From Enterococcus pingfangensis (lineage in GTDB: Bacteria > Bacillota > Bacilli > Lactobacillales > Enterococcaceae), in contig NZ_BJDP01000010.1 of NCBI RefSeq assembly GCF_005405205.1, positions 38,317 to 102,316 of the forward strand: 64,000 nt of DNA. Direction: 5' to 3'. Positions within the stretch are counted from its first letter, which is position 1; each line of letters opens with the position of its first letter. The translations under genes were made by a program, and so were the position numbers. Shown here one piece after another: positions 8,700 through 16,006 of the stretch. The notes beneath the pieces are model-generated. The model ran no database searches and was not told where the DNA came from. It saw only the letters and a list, made by a program, of their open reading frames with translations.

Positions 8700-9488
8700 T
8701 TAGCGTTGGATGAAAAAGCTGATCAGAGCAAACAACGCGATATGAGCAGGATAGAAGATATAGAAAAAATTTCGCATACTGCGCCCTTTTTCACCGTTAT
8801 AAAGAACGATTGGAATCGCCGCTAAGAGCATCATCCATTGATAATTGTAGGTAAAGGCATGTTGAATGCCGCCTGTGACTAAAGTGATCCCTGCGACGAT
8901 CACGAGTGCTGCAATCTGGAATTGCTTCTTGCCGTGGAAAAGATAGAAGAAGACTGCCAGTGCGACAAACAACACCCCGCCTTCAGTAAGCATCAACGTT
9001 GGAATGAATAAAATAAATGTCTGAAAAATGATGATGCCAAGATTTGAATCAAACAGGCTGTCATTCGATAATAAGAGCAATACTAGGATATTTAAAATTA
9101 TCGGTACGATCGCCCAGATCAGGCCGTTGAAAATCTTTTTCTGTTTGAAGTATTCGCACGCCTGCATGTAGACCGTCCCTAAAAATAGCGTTCCAAATAT
9201 ATTATTGATCACGATCGAATGATCAATTGTAAAGTATTGATTCAAGATCAGATTGATGACCCCCATCAACCAATAGCCTGCTAATAAACGAAACATATAT
9301 TTTTTACGGTTGCTTGTATGGATAAAACCTTCCGAGCTTTCAAATAAGAAAATCGGTGCCGCGATCCGACCAATCCAATGAAACCACATAGGTACTCCTA
9401 AAAATAGAAAAAATTGCCCGATGTGATCGATCACCATCGTCACGACCCCAAGAACTTTCAACTGGAAACCAGTCATTCCTTTATGCAT
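8700..9488 (-). CDS. TraX-family multi-pass membrane protein
   Basis: 262 residues with about eight hydrophobic segments. The order VIDHIGQFF, then RIAAPIFLFESSEGFIHTSN, then KYMFRLLAGYWLMG matches the TraX family, named after the F-plasmid pilin N-acetylase. Chromosomal relatives in Firmicutes are widespread and of unknown role, perhaps acyl transfer at the membrane. The start at 9488 (MHKGMTG) is preferred because GAGAGGG lies eight bases ahead, rather than the upstream in-frame start at 9518. It has no operon partner. Confidence 0.8.
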   Translation of the reverse strand: MHKGMTGFQLKVLGVVTMVIDHIGQFFLFLGVPMWFHWIGRIAAPIFLFESSEGFIHTSNRKKYMFRLLAGYWLMGVINLILNQYFTIDHSIVINNIFGTLFLGTVYMQACEYFKQKKIFNGLIWAIVPIILNILVLLLLSNDSLFDSNLGIIIFQTFILFIPTLMLTEGGVLFVALAVFFYLFHGKKQFQIAALVIVAGITLVTGGIQHAFTYNYQWMMLLAAIPIVLYNGEKGRSMRNFFYIFYPAHIALFALISFFIQR

Positions 9489-9613
9489 GAAAAAAACCCT
9501 CTCTTTCTTTGATACCACAATAGCAAAAATTTAAAACACTTGCCATATAAGAAGCAAGGAATCAGCTTACAAAAATGAGAGATAAAAAACTATCAGAAAA
9601 TTCTATAAACTTG

Positions 9614-9642
9614 TTGACAAATGATAGAACCTCCGTTATTAT
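9614..9642 (+). promoter_or_regulatory. Strong promoter of the ridA leader transcript
   Basis: TTGACA at 9614-9619, a 17-base spacer and TATTAT at 9637-9642 give a near-consensus vegetative promoter. Transcription would start about 300 bases before ridA, leaving a long leader. Confidence 0.75.
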
Positions 9643-9702
9643 TACAATCATAAATTAATTAAACTATCATTTAAATCTAATTTTTAAAAAAGGAGAATCA
9701 TT

Positions 9703-9753
9703 ATGAACGCGATGACTACTAAACAAATGATTATTATTAGACTGAGGACTTGA
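9703..9753 (+). CDS. Putative attenuator leader peptide MNAMTTKQMIIIRLRT
   Basis: A 16-codon frame with a good ribosome binding site (AGGAG at 9691-9695, seven bases from ATG). It contains two Thr and three consecutive Ile codons (ATT ATT ATT, 9730-9738), plus a final Thr. Its stop codon lies inside the first arm of a long hairpin that precedes a strong terminator, all between the promoter and ridA. Codon clusters of this kind mark ribosome-stalling leader peptides of amino-acid attenuators. Isoleucine or threonine supply would be the signal, which suits ridA, whose product protects the isoleucine pathway. Confidence 0.6.
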   Translation: MNAMTTKQMIIIRLRT

Positions 9754-9848
9754 GACCTGTTTTGACTAAAACGGTTTGAAGTCCTGTTTGACATTTGTTG
9801 AGTGGGATTCTCCAAGCATCTCACTTAACTAAGTGAGATGCTTTTTTT
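9745..9848 (+). promoter_or_regulatory. Attenuator region: leader hairpin, competing arm and intrinsic terminator
   Basis: Hairpin 1: AGGACTTGAGACC (9745-9757) with GGTTTGAAGTCCT (9773-9785), extended inside by GTTTT/AAAAC. Terminator: GCATCTCACTT (9816-9826) with AAGTGAGATGC (9831-9841) followed by seven T. AGTGGGAT at 9801-9808 can pair with ATCTCACT at 9818-9825 and so disrupt the terminator. The T-box consensus GGGTGGNACCGCG is absent, so ribosome-mediated attenuation is the better reading. Confidence 0.6.
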
Positions 9849-9942
9849 GTCAGTAAATTTTAATAATAAAAGGAAAATGTCTAACGATTGGCTCAACGCC
9901 TAGAAAACGTGAAGCCTGCTAATTAAAAAAGGAGTGGAAAAA

Positions 9943-10362
9943 ATGGAAAACAACGTAACTAAAGTGAACTTTCAAAAACCGGCTGTTCTTACAGTCGAAA
10001 CTACAGAGGCACCGCAAGCAATCGGACCTTACGTCCAAGGAAAAGTCGTAAAAGGCATGTTATATGCTTCAGGTCAGATCGCATTAGATCCAACAAATGG
10101 CGAATTGGTCGGAAAATCGATTGAAGAACAAACCAATCAAGTCTTGCGCAATGTTGGCGGGATTTTAGCAGCAGCCGGCGTCAGTTATGACCAAGTAGTA
10201 AAAACAACTTGTTTCTTAAAAAATATCGCCGATTTTGCGGCCTTCAATCAAGTTTATGAACACTTTTTTAACAATGAAAAACCAAGCCGCTCGTGTGTCG
10301 GCGTCGCGGATCTGCCAAAAGGTGCGCTAGTGGAAGTAGAAGTTGTTGCAGTCGTAGATTAA
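9943..10362 (+). CDS. ridA: RidA (YjgF/YER057c/UK114) enamine/imine deaminase
   Basis: 139 residues. RidA hydrolyses reactive 2-aminoacrylate and 2-aminocrotonate, released by PLP enzymes such as threonine and serine dehydratases, to 2-keto acids and ammonia. Diagnostic segments are IGPYVQGKVVKGMLYASGQI, TTCFLKNIADF and PSRSCVGVADLPKGALVEVE, with the catalytic arginine at about residue 116. The start at 9943 is used because AAAAGGAG ends eight bases upstream; a GTG at 9934 overlaps that site. An N-terminal extension of about 15 residues precedes the core. The gene lies behind an apparent Ile/Thr attenuator and has no neighbours in its operon. Confidence 0.93.
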   Translation: MENNVTKVNFQKPAVLTVETTEAPQAIGPYVQGKVVKGMLYASGQIALDPTNGELVGKSIEEQTNQVLRNVGGILAAAGVSYDQVVKTTCFLKNIADFAAFNQVYEHFFNNEKPSRSCVGVADLPKGALVEVEVVAVVD

Positions 10363-10441
10363 GAAGTAATTGTGGTAAAAGTGGACACTACAAGAAGTTT
10401 CGGCTTGTTTCCGAAGTTGCTGGAGTACCATTGTATTCGAA

Positions 10442-10476
10442 AAGAGTGTGACAAAAACTGTCACACTCTTTTTTTT
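10442..10476. terminator. Bidirectional terminator of the GTGTGACA repeat type
   Basis: AGAGTGTGACA and TGTCACACTCT form a stem with a short AAAAC loop, followed by a run of T. It separates the convergent ridA and yeiH-type genes. It is another member of the dispersed repeat family seen at 4649, 5258 and 15676. Confidence 0.8.
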
Positions 10477-11481
10477 TTAGATATGCAAAAGAAAAATAAA
10501 CAAGACAGCAGCGAGTGTCTGTAGTGTACCGACGGATAAACCGTAAAGCAAAAAGCGTGGTCCTTCTTTCAAAAATTTCCGAAAATCTAAGCGCAAGCCA
10601 ATCGCCGCAAGAGCGGTAGTCTCAAACCAAGTGCTGATAAAATGGGCACTCTCACTAAAAATCAGTGGCAATGAAAAGAGGCTGTTGAGGATACAAAAAA
10701 GTAAAAATCCCGTGACATACCAAGGAATCGGAAATTTTTTCTTTGTTCCTTTAGCTTTGACTAGTCTGGTTCGTTGAGCCTTGCGTTCAAAGAGGAATAC
10801 AACGACGACTAAAAAAATGATTCGGGTGATTTTAAAAAGCATCGCGTATTTAACTGTTTCGGGATTGATCAGACTCGCGCCGGCGACGACTTGACCAACC
10901 GATTGCAAAGTCCCGCCTAGCAAAGCACTTTTTTGTAATAAGTTGTCGCCAAAAAGTGATAAGCCTAAAAAAGGCAGCGTCAGCATCATAACTGTTCCCA
11001 ATAAATTGACGAGGGTGATGATCTGACCTTTTTCTTCGTCGTTTGCTTCAATCGCCGGAGCGATCGCACCGATTGCAGAGGAGCCGCAGACTGCGTTTCC
11101 GCCCGCCATCATCAGTGCCATTTTTTCATTGAAGCCCAGCTTGCGGCCAATCCAATAAGCGCCGGTGATGACCGTTGTCATGATCAATAAGATAAAGATC
11201 AGACCTTTGATCCCCATCTCGCCAATGGTTTGGAAAGTCACAGTAAAACCAAGCAAGACGACAGAATACTCCAACAGTCGGCTTTCCGCAAACTTAGTTC
11301 CAACCGCTAAAACGGGTTGATGAAATACCGTATTGCCTAAAATAATTCCTAACAAGATCGCTAAAGTAGCTCCGCCTAGCTGCGGCAAAAACAATGCTAA
11401 AAGTTTAGCGCCGATCGCGACGGCTAACGCTAAAAGAAAGCCTGGTAAAATGGGGGTCAGTTTATTTTGTAGACTAGACAT
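10477..11481 (-). CDS. YeiH/UPF0324-family membrane transporter
   Basis: 334 residues with about ten membrane segments. Family signatures visible are [51 protein letters not shown] and the C-terminal [14 protein letters not shown]. Members are described as putative sulfate or organosulfonate exporters, though function is mostly unproven. It is divergent from a LysR-type regulator, the arrangement known for yeiH and yeiE in enteric bacteria, so regulation by its neighbour is likely. Confidence 0.88.
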   Translation of the reverse strand: MSSLQNKLTPILPGFLLALAVAIGAKLLALFLPQLGGATLAILLGIILGNTVFHQPVLAVGTKFAESRLLEYSVVLLGFTVTFQTIGEMGIKGLIFILLIMTTVITGAYWIGRKLGFNEKMALMMAGGNAVCGSSAIGAIAPAIEANDEEKGQIITLVNLLGTVMMLTLPFLGLSLFGDNLLQKSALLGGTLQSVGQVVAGASLINPETVKYAMLFKITRIIFLVVVVFLFERKAQRTRLVKAKGTKKKFPIPWYVTGFLLFCILNSLFSLPLIFSESAHFISTWFETTALAAIGLRLDFRKFLKEGPRFLLYGLSVGTLQTLAAVLFIFLLHI

Positions 11482-11637
11482 CAGATAATTCCTTTCTTGA
11501 TAAAATGTAGCTAACTATTACTCCGACACATCATTTGAAGCGTGTCGTTCGTCTAATAGATTATAACCAATAATTTTCATTATTATAATTTATTGATATA
11601 ATAGTTTAGATAGAAAAACGTAATGAAAGGGATCCCG

Positions 11638-12483
11638 ATGTTTAAATGGCTTGAAACATTTAAAGTAGTCTACGAGACAAAAAATTTCTCCAGGGCATCA
11701 GAGATTTTATTTATTTCGCAGCCGACAGTTTCGTCTCAAATCAAACAGTTAGAAAATGAGCTGAATACGCAATTATTTATCCGCAGTGGTCGAAAAGAAG
11801 TTTTGGCGACGCCGCAAGCAGAGATCTTGTACGAGCGAGTGATTGATCTGATTGATGATTGGGATAATTTGTATCAAGCCGTCCAAACGAATCAGCAGCA
11901 GATTATTCGTTGTGTGATTGGTGCGTCCCATACGTTTGCGAATTATATTTTGCCAAAGCTCTTGATTCAACTGCATCAAAAATTTCCGCAAATCCGCTTT
12001 AGTGTTCAGATGATGAATTCGTTAGAAGTTTTGCAGGCAGTTGAACATCACGCGGTGGATCTTGGTTTTATTGAGAAGCCGTTATCGGCACCGACAATCA
12101 AGCGCTCTTCATTGATGGAAGATCAGCTGGTTTTGGCAGGGGACACGCAAGCAGGGCCGTGGTTAGTCCGAGAAAATACTTCGGGCGTATACTATTATAC
12201 GAAGCGTTTTTTAGAAGAAAAAGATATCGACGATCCGGCCATCGAGATTCAAAACAACGAAGTCATCGTTGGGTTGCTGAAACAAGGGTTCGGTTGTTCC
12301 GTGATTTCAGAGCGGGCGGCAGAAGGGATCGCGTATCAAAGACTGGACGATAGTTTTAAACGGAATTTTTATTTGATCCGGCGAAAGACCAGCACCTTTG
12401 ATGCGATCGAAGAATGTGCGAAATTCATCTGTCAGTGGAGCGAGATGGAAGAAAGCAAAAATACAGGGAGGACAATAGAATGA
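11638..12483 (+). CDS. LysR-type transcriptional regulator (YeiE/CysL-like)
   Basis: 281 residues. The N-terminal winged helix contains FSRASEILFISQPTVSSQIKQLE. The rest is a periplasmic-binding-like effector domain beginning at RCVIGASHTFANYILPKLL, where GASHTFANYILP is typical of CysL/YeiE-type regulators. The start at 11638 (MFKWLETF) has GAAAGGG just ahead; an upstream ATG at 11623 contains that site. It is divergent from the YeiH gene, which it likely controls. Its last bases (ATGA) overlap the start of the secreted peptidase gene, so the two are probably translated together. Confidence 0.88.
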   Translation: MFKWLETFKVVYETKNFSRASEILFISQPTVSSQIKQLENELNTQLFIRSGRKEVLATPQAEILYERVIDLIDDWDNLYQAVQTNQQQIIRCVIGASHTFANYILPKLLIQLHQKFPQIRFSVQMMNSLEVLQAVEHHAVDLGFIEKPLSAPTIKRSSLMEDQLVLAGDTQAGPWLVRENTSGVYYYTKRFLEEKDIDDPAIEIQNNEVIVGLLKQGFGCSVISERAAEGIAYQRLDDSFKRNFYLIRRKTSTFDAIEECAKFICQWSEMEESKNTGRTIE

Positions 12484-13508
12484 AAAAAATAGGTTTGTTG
12501 ATTGGTTTAGTGATTGGGATGATTATTTTACCGGTTTCTGCACAAGCGGGTGTCGCGATGTCACGACTTTATAATCCTAATAGTGGGGAACATTTTTATA
12601 CGGCGAATACAAATGAACGGGATAATTTGAAACGAGTCGGCTGGCGTTACGAAGGGATCGGCTGGAATGCGCCGACAAACGGAAATCCCGTGTATCGGTT
12701 ATACAATCCTAACGCGGGTGATCACCACTATACATTAAATGCGAATGAACGGGATAATTTGAAACGAGCAGGCTGGCGCTATGAAGGGATCGCTTGGTAC
12801 TCTCCTGCGAAAGGGACGCCGCTTTATCGTTTGTATAATCCTAACGCGAAAACCGGCACGCACCATTACACGTTAGATACGAATGAACGAGACAATTTAA
12901 AACGCTCTGGTTGGCGCTATGAAGGAATTGCGTGGAATGCTGAACCGATGGATACGTCTAATGATGTTCTATTAAATGTTCCGTACATCAATCAAAATTC
13001 AGCAGGTTTGCCGATGGGGTGTGAAGCCGCAGCTTTGTTGCAAGGGTTGCAAGCAAAAGGCTACGCAAAAAATTATAGTTTGAAAACATTTATTAAAGAA
13101 ATGCCGTTAGCCGCAGATAAAAATCCTAATCATGGGTTTGCTGGTCGTCCGGATATTGTGATGTCTGGCGTTTACCAATCGATTTTCCCGGCACCGTTAA
13201 CTAGCTGGGGCAGTAAATATGGGAAGACCGTCAATATTTCCGGTAGTTCAACCACAACATTAAAACAAGAATTACGCAATGGCAATCCAGTTGTCGTGTA
13301 TGTCACATTGAATTTTGTAAGCCCGCAGTATGGAAATTATTTTTGGGGGACAGGGATCGATAACGCGCACGTCCTGACATTAGATGGGTATAATCAAAAT
13401 AGTGATACTTATCATGTCTCAGATCCAAATGCTGGAAAATATTGGGTGACGGCAGATAAATTCGAAACTAGTTATAACTTGAAAAAATTTGCAGTTGCCA
13501 TCAGATAA
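12480..13508 (+). CDS. Secreted C39-like cysteine peptidase with three DUF5648-type repeats
   Basis: 342 residues. A signal peptide (MKKIGLLIGLVIGMIILP, cleavage near AQAG) is followed by three repeats of about 45 residues, each with RLYNPN, HxYT, NERDNLKR, GWRYEGI and W. The C-terminal half is a papain-like C39_2 domain: Cys in GLPMGCEAAALLQ, His in DNAHVLTLDGY and Asp in VSDPNAGKYW form the likely catalytic set. The repeats probably bind cell wall or a surface ligand. The start overlaps the LysR stop codon (ATGA) and has AGGGAGG upstream. Coupling of a regulator of a small-molecule transporter with a secreted peptidase is unexpected. Confidence 0.85.
   Translation: MKKIGLLIGLVIGMIILPVSAQAGVAMSRLYNPNSGEHFYTANTNERDNLKRVGWRYEGIGWNAPTNGNPVYRLYNPNAGDHHYTLNANERDNLKRAGWRYEGIAWYSPAKGTPLYRLYNPNAKTGTHHYTLDTNERDNLKRSGWRYEGIAWNAEPMDTSNDVLLNVPYINQNSAGLPMGCEAAALLQGLQAKGYAKNYSLKTFIKEMPLAADKNPNHGFAGRPDIVMSGVYQSIFPAPLTSWGSKYGKTVNISGSSTTTLKQELRNGNPVVVYVTLNFVSPQYGNYFWGTGIDNAHVLTLDGYNQNSDTYHVSDPNAGKYWVTADKFETSYNLKKFAVAIR
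12565..12950 (+). repeat. Three tandem repeats in the peptidase gene
   Basis: Units of about 132-138 bases beginning near 12565, 12697 and 12826. Each encodes RLYNPN...HxYT...NERDNLKR.GWRYEGI. The DNA blocks AATGAACGGGATAATTTGAA and CTATGAAGG are nearly identical between copies, pointing to recent duplication. Confidence 0.75.
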
Positions 13509-13520
13509 TCGCTTTAATTG

Positions 13521-13557
13521 TAAGCAGTCGAGAAACAAAGGCTGCTTATTTTTTTTG
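13521..13557 (+). terminator. Terminator after the peptidase gene
   Basis: TAAGCAG and CTGCTTA form a stem followed by a run of eight T, just beyond the stop codon at 13508. Confidence 0.75.
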
Positions 13558-13752
13558 CTAAAAATCCTAATTGGTGACGAGAATACCACAAAAAATTTGG
13601 CCGCTCTGCCGCTTCGCTAGTTGATCTGAAAAAAGTTTGTCTAATCTTTTGTTAACGAGGCTGAATATCAGTCAAAAGTCTGAGGTGTATACTTGCGCGA
13701 GTGCTATAATTAGCTCAATCAGAAAGATAAAAATAAAAAGGTTGGGATAAAA

Positions 13753-14325
13753 ATGAAAAGAAGAGGTTCAGGTATTATCGTTGGGATTGCCGTTATCGTT
13801 TTAGCAATCGGAGTGTATTTTATCACTACTTACAATTCGCTAGTTTCCGCTGAAAATAACGTCGATGCAAAATGGTCTCAAGTTGAAAATGTGATGCAGC
13901 GCCGAGCAGATTTGATTCCGAATCTAGTAAATAGTGTCAAAGGCAGTATGGAGCATGAAGAAGCTATCGTCAAAGAAATCACGGATGCACGTAAAGCCTA
14001 TAATGATGCGAATACGCCGGCTGAAAAAAATGCCGCAAATGAACAGATCAATCAAGGTTTAGGAACAATGGTGAATGTCATTCAAGAAGATTATCCAACA
14101 CTAGCTTCAAACGAAAACGTCAAAACGTTGATGGTCCAATTAGAAGGAACAGAAAATCGGATCTCAGTTGAACGGAAAAATTATATTGAACAAGTCAATG
14201 AGTACAACCAAAGTCTAGTTCGTTTCCCCAAAAATATGGCAGCAAAAGTTTTAGGGTTTGAGAAAAAAGCGAACTTCGAAGCTGACGATCAGGCAAAAGA
14301 AGTGCCGGCTGTCAGTTTTGAATAA
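13753..14325 (+). CDS. LemA family protein
   Basis: 190 residues: one N-terminal membrane segment (IIVGIAVIVLAIGVYFI) and a long helical domain outside the membrane. The LemA signature NVDAKWSQVENVMQRRADLI followed by PNLVNSVKG is intact. The role of LemA is poorly defined; it is often paired with TPM-domain proteins and metallopeptidases in membrane maintenance. The next gene starts 15 bases downstream and is exactly such a TPM protein. A TATAAT at 13705-13710 may be its -10 box. Confidence 0.9.
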   Translation: MKRRGSGIIVGIAVIVLAIGVYFITTYNSLVSAENNVDAKWSQVENVMQRRADLIPNLVNSVKGSMEHEEAIVKEITDARKAYNDANTPAEKNAANEQINQGLGTMVNVIQEDYPTLASNENVKTLMVQLEGTENRISVERKNYIEQVNEYNQSLVRFPKNMAAKVLGFEKKANFEADDQAKEVPAVSFE

Positions 14326-14340
14326 GAATGGGTGAAAAAA

Positions 14341-15651
14341 ATGAAACAAAAACAGCGTACTTCAGGCAAACGACTCCAGCAAGAAATCGTTGAGAATTAT
14401 CGTAAGTTACGCAGACGCAATCGAGTCTTGTCTTTGATTTTAGTCGTTATTCTAATGATCAGCGGTATGGGTCTATACAATCTTTTAGCAAATGATGGAT
14501 ATGGAAATAAAAAAGCGACCTATGATCAGCAGTTGACGACCTTGCAACAAGATCGAGCAGATATTTTAGATGGAAAAAAAGTCACGACCAATCAGTCTTT
14601 TAAAACGACCTTGAATGATAATTTGGCTAATTTGAAGGAATACCCCCAAAAAGCCGATAATTATCAAGTAGCGATCGACGGAACGGATAGTCGTTTGACG
14701 ATCAATAAAAACAATATTTTTGTTTCCGATAACGCGGGTATGCTGAGTCAGAAAACCAAACGCAAAATTTATCAATTAAACAAACAACTGGCGGCAAGTA
14801 CGAATGGTGCGCAGTTAGAAGTGGTCACGGTACCGGAATTGCCGCGCGGAGAAGATATCGAATCGTATGCGAATACGATCTTCAATCAATTAGGGATCGG
14901 AGATAAAACGGAAAACAATGGTGTTTTATATTTGATCGCTTTGGATGATCGAGAATTTCGGCTGGAAGTTGGTTACGGATTGGAAGGACTGATCCCTGAC
15001 GGCAAGGCGGATGACATCATCAACAATGACGAGGTCGTCGATGCGTTCAAAGATGAAGACTATGACACAGGCGTCAATCAAGTGTTGGATGACGTTTTTG
15101 CGATCATGAATACGAAGACTGCTTTAGTCGATTCGCAAATCAAAAATATTGAAAGTCAGCGGACACAGCTAGTATTTCTTCATTGGGCCGGAATAGTTGG
15201 CTTAGTTCTGCTTATTTTCATCAGCGTGCTTGTTGTGAGCAATCTTTTCCGGGCGCGGGCTGCCTTGAAGCGAAACTATAAAAACTATCGCGCGGAAACA
15301 GCTGTAATCACAGAAGATGAAGCATTGCTGCAAATCAGCAAACACACAGAACTGTATAATATCCTGCTGAGTGGTCTGGTGATCGGATTATCCGCGGGAG
15401 CTGTCCAGCGTGCGATTGCTCAAGGAAGACTATTGCAAAATCCAGCCGCGGAAAAGAAAATGTTCGGGCGTATTTTGATCGGCGATACATTGTATGGAGG
15501 AAACGGCGAGATATTGACAACGGCGTATTTAGCATCAAACTATAATTCCAGCAACTGGTCAGACAATGATAAAGGATCTGGCGGCGGCTCTTCTTGGGGA
15601 TCTTTTGGCGGCGGTTCATCCGGCGGCGGCGGAGCCTCGGGTGGTTGGTAA
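14341..15651 (+). CDS. TPM-domain membrane protein (YgcG-like)
   Basis: 436 residues. A membrane segment near residue 30 leads to an extracellular TPM domain that includes NNGVLYLIALDDREFRLEVG and YGLEGLIPDGKADDI. A second membrane segment (LVLLIFISVLVVSNLF) follows, then a cytoplasmic part and a Gly/Ser-rich tail ending GGASGGW, as is usual for this family. TPM domains have been linked to phosphatase activity and photosystem repair in plants; the bacterial role is unclear. It forms an operon with the upstream LemA gene. The start at 14341 is chosen over a GTG at 14332 because GGGTG lies at the right distance. Confidence 0.85.
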   Translation: MKQKQRTSGKRLQQEIVENYRKLRRRNRVLSLILVVILMISGMGLYNLLANDGYGNKKATYDQQLTTLQQDRADILDGKKVTTNQSFKTTLNDNLANLKEYPQKADNYQVAIDGTDSRLTINKNNIFVSDNAGMLSQKTKRKIYQLNKQLAASTNGAQLEVVTVPELPRGEDIESYANTIFNQLGIGDKTENNGVLYLIALDDREFRLEVGYGLEGLIPDGKADDIINNDEVVDAFKDEDYDTGVNQVLDDVFAIMNTKTALVDSQIKNIESQRTQLVFLHWAGIVGLVLLIFISVLVVSNLFRARAALKRNYKNYRAETAVITEDEALLQISKHTELYNILLSGLVIGLSAGAVQRAIAQGRLLQNPAAEKKMFGRILIGDTLYGGNGEILTTAYLASNYNSSNWSDNDKGSGGGSSWGSFGGGSSGGGGASGGW

Positions 15652-15675
15652 TTAGTAAGGGGTAATTTGAAAGAG

Positions 15676-15825
15676 GGAGTGTGACAAGATATCTGTCACA
15701 CTCCCTTTTCCCGCTAAACGGTGTTCCCGCTTCGAAAATAAGTTGAAATTTTACAAAATTTGAAAAGCAGTTTCCGGAGATTTCGTCTTATTTTTCGGAA
15801 CCGCTCCTTTTTTTCACAATTTTTT
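15676..15825. repeat. Dispersed intergenic repeat, copy B, with terminator hairpin
   Basis: GGGAGTGTGACA and TGTCACACTCCC form a stem followed by CTTTT, which terminates the TPM gene. The following 110 bases share the block order CGGTGTTCC, TTCGAAAAT, TGAAAAGCAGTTTC, CTTATTT with copy A at 4647-4808. Confidence 0.6.
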
Positions 15826-15920
15826 TAAGCGTTGTTTTTTGGGTTGTGGAACGAGCAGCCCGTTGCTTTTTTCCACATTTTTAACTATTCCTGACTATAA
15901 TAAGTGGGAGTAGTTTTATT

Positions 15921-15944
15921 TTTTGTCCGTTGCAACGGACAAAA
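15921..15944. promoter_or_regulatory. 24-bp perfect palindrome, probable operator of the PTS operon
   Basis: The half-site TTTTGTCCGTTG is followed directly by its exact reverse complement. It lies 62 bases ahead of the PRD-regulator start codon. A site this perfect is typical of a dimeric regulator; the PRD protein encoded next door is the obvious candidate. Confidence 0.6.
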
Positions 15945-16006
15945 ACGAGTGAAACGTTTTCTTTTTAACGGGTTATGATAAAAACAAGAAGGGGAGGTCG
16001 ATAGCC

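Larger units (their letters stand above)
15652..16006. other. Intergenic: repeat copy B, then regulatory region of the PTS operon
   Basis: No gene seen. The first half holds the GTGTGACA-type hairpin and its associated repeat (15676-15825). The second half holds a 24-bp perfect palindrome (15921-15944) and a TATGAT -10-like box (15974-15979). GTGAAACGTTTTC at 15949-15961 resembles a catabolite-response element but is one base short. Confidence 0.6.

Noticed and set aside
8700..9488. Conjugation gene cluster suggested by the TraX-like protein
   Set aside because: No other transfer gene lies near it; TraX-family proteins are common on Firmicute chromosomes.
9745..9848. T-box riboswitch upstream of ridA
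   Set aside because: The conserved antiterminator consensus (GGGTGGNACCGCG) and a specifier stem are not present; a leader peptide explains the layout better.
15949..15961. Catabolite-response element (GTGAAACGTTTTC)
   Set aside because: One base short of the consensus spacing; kept only as a remark.
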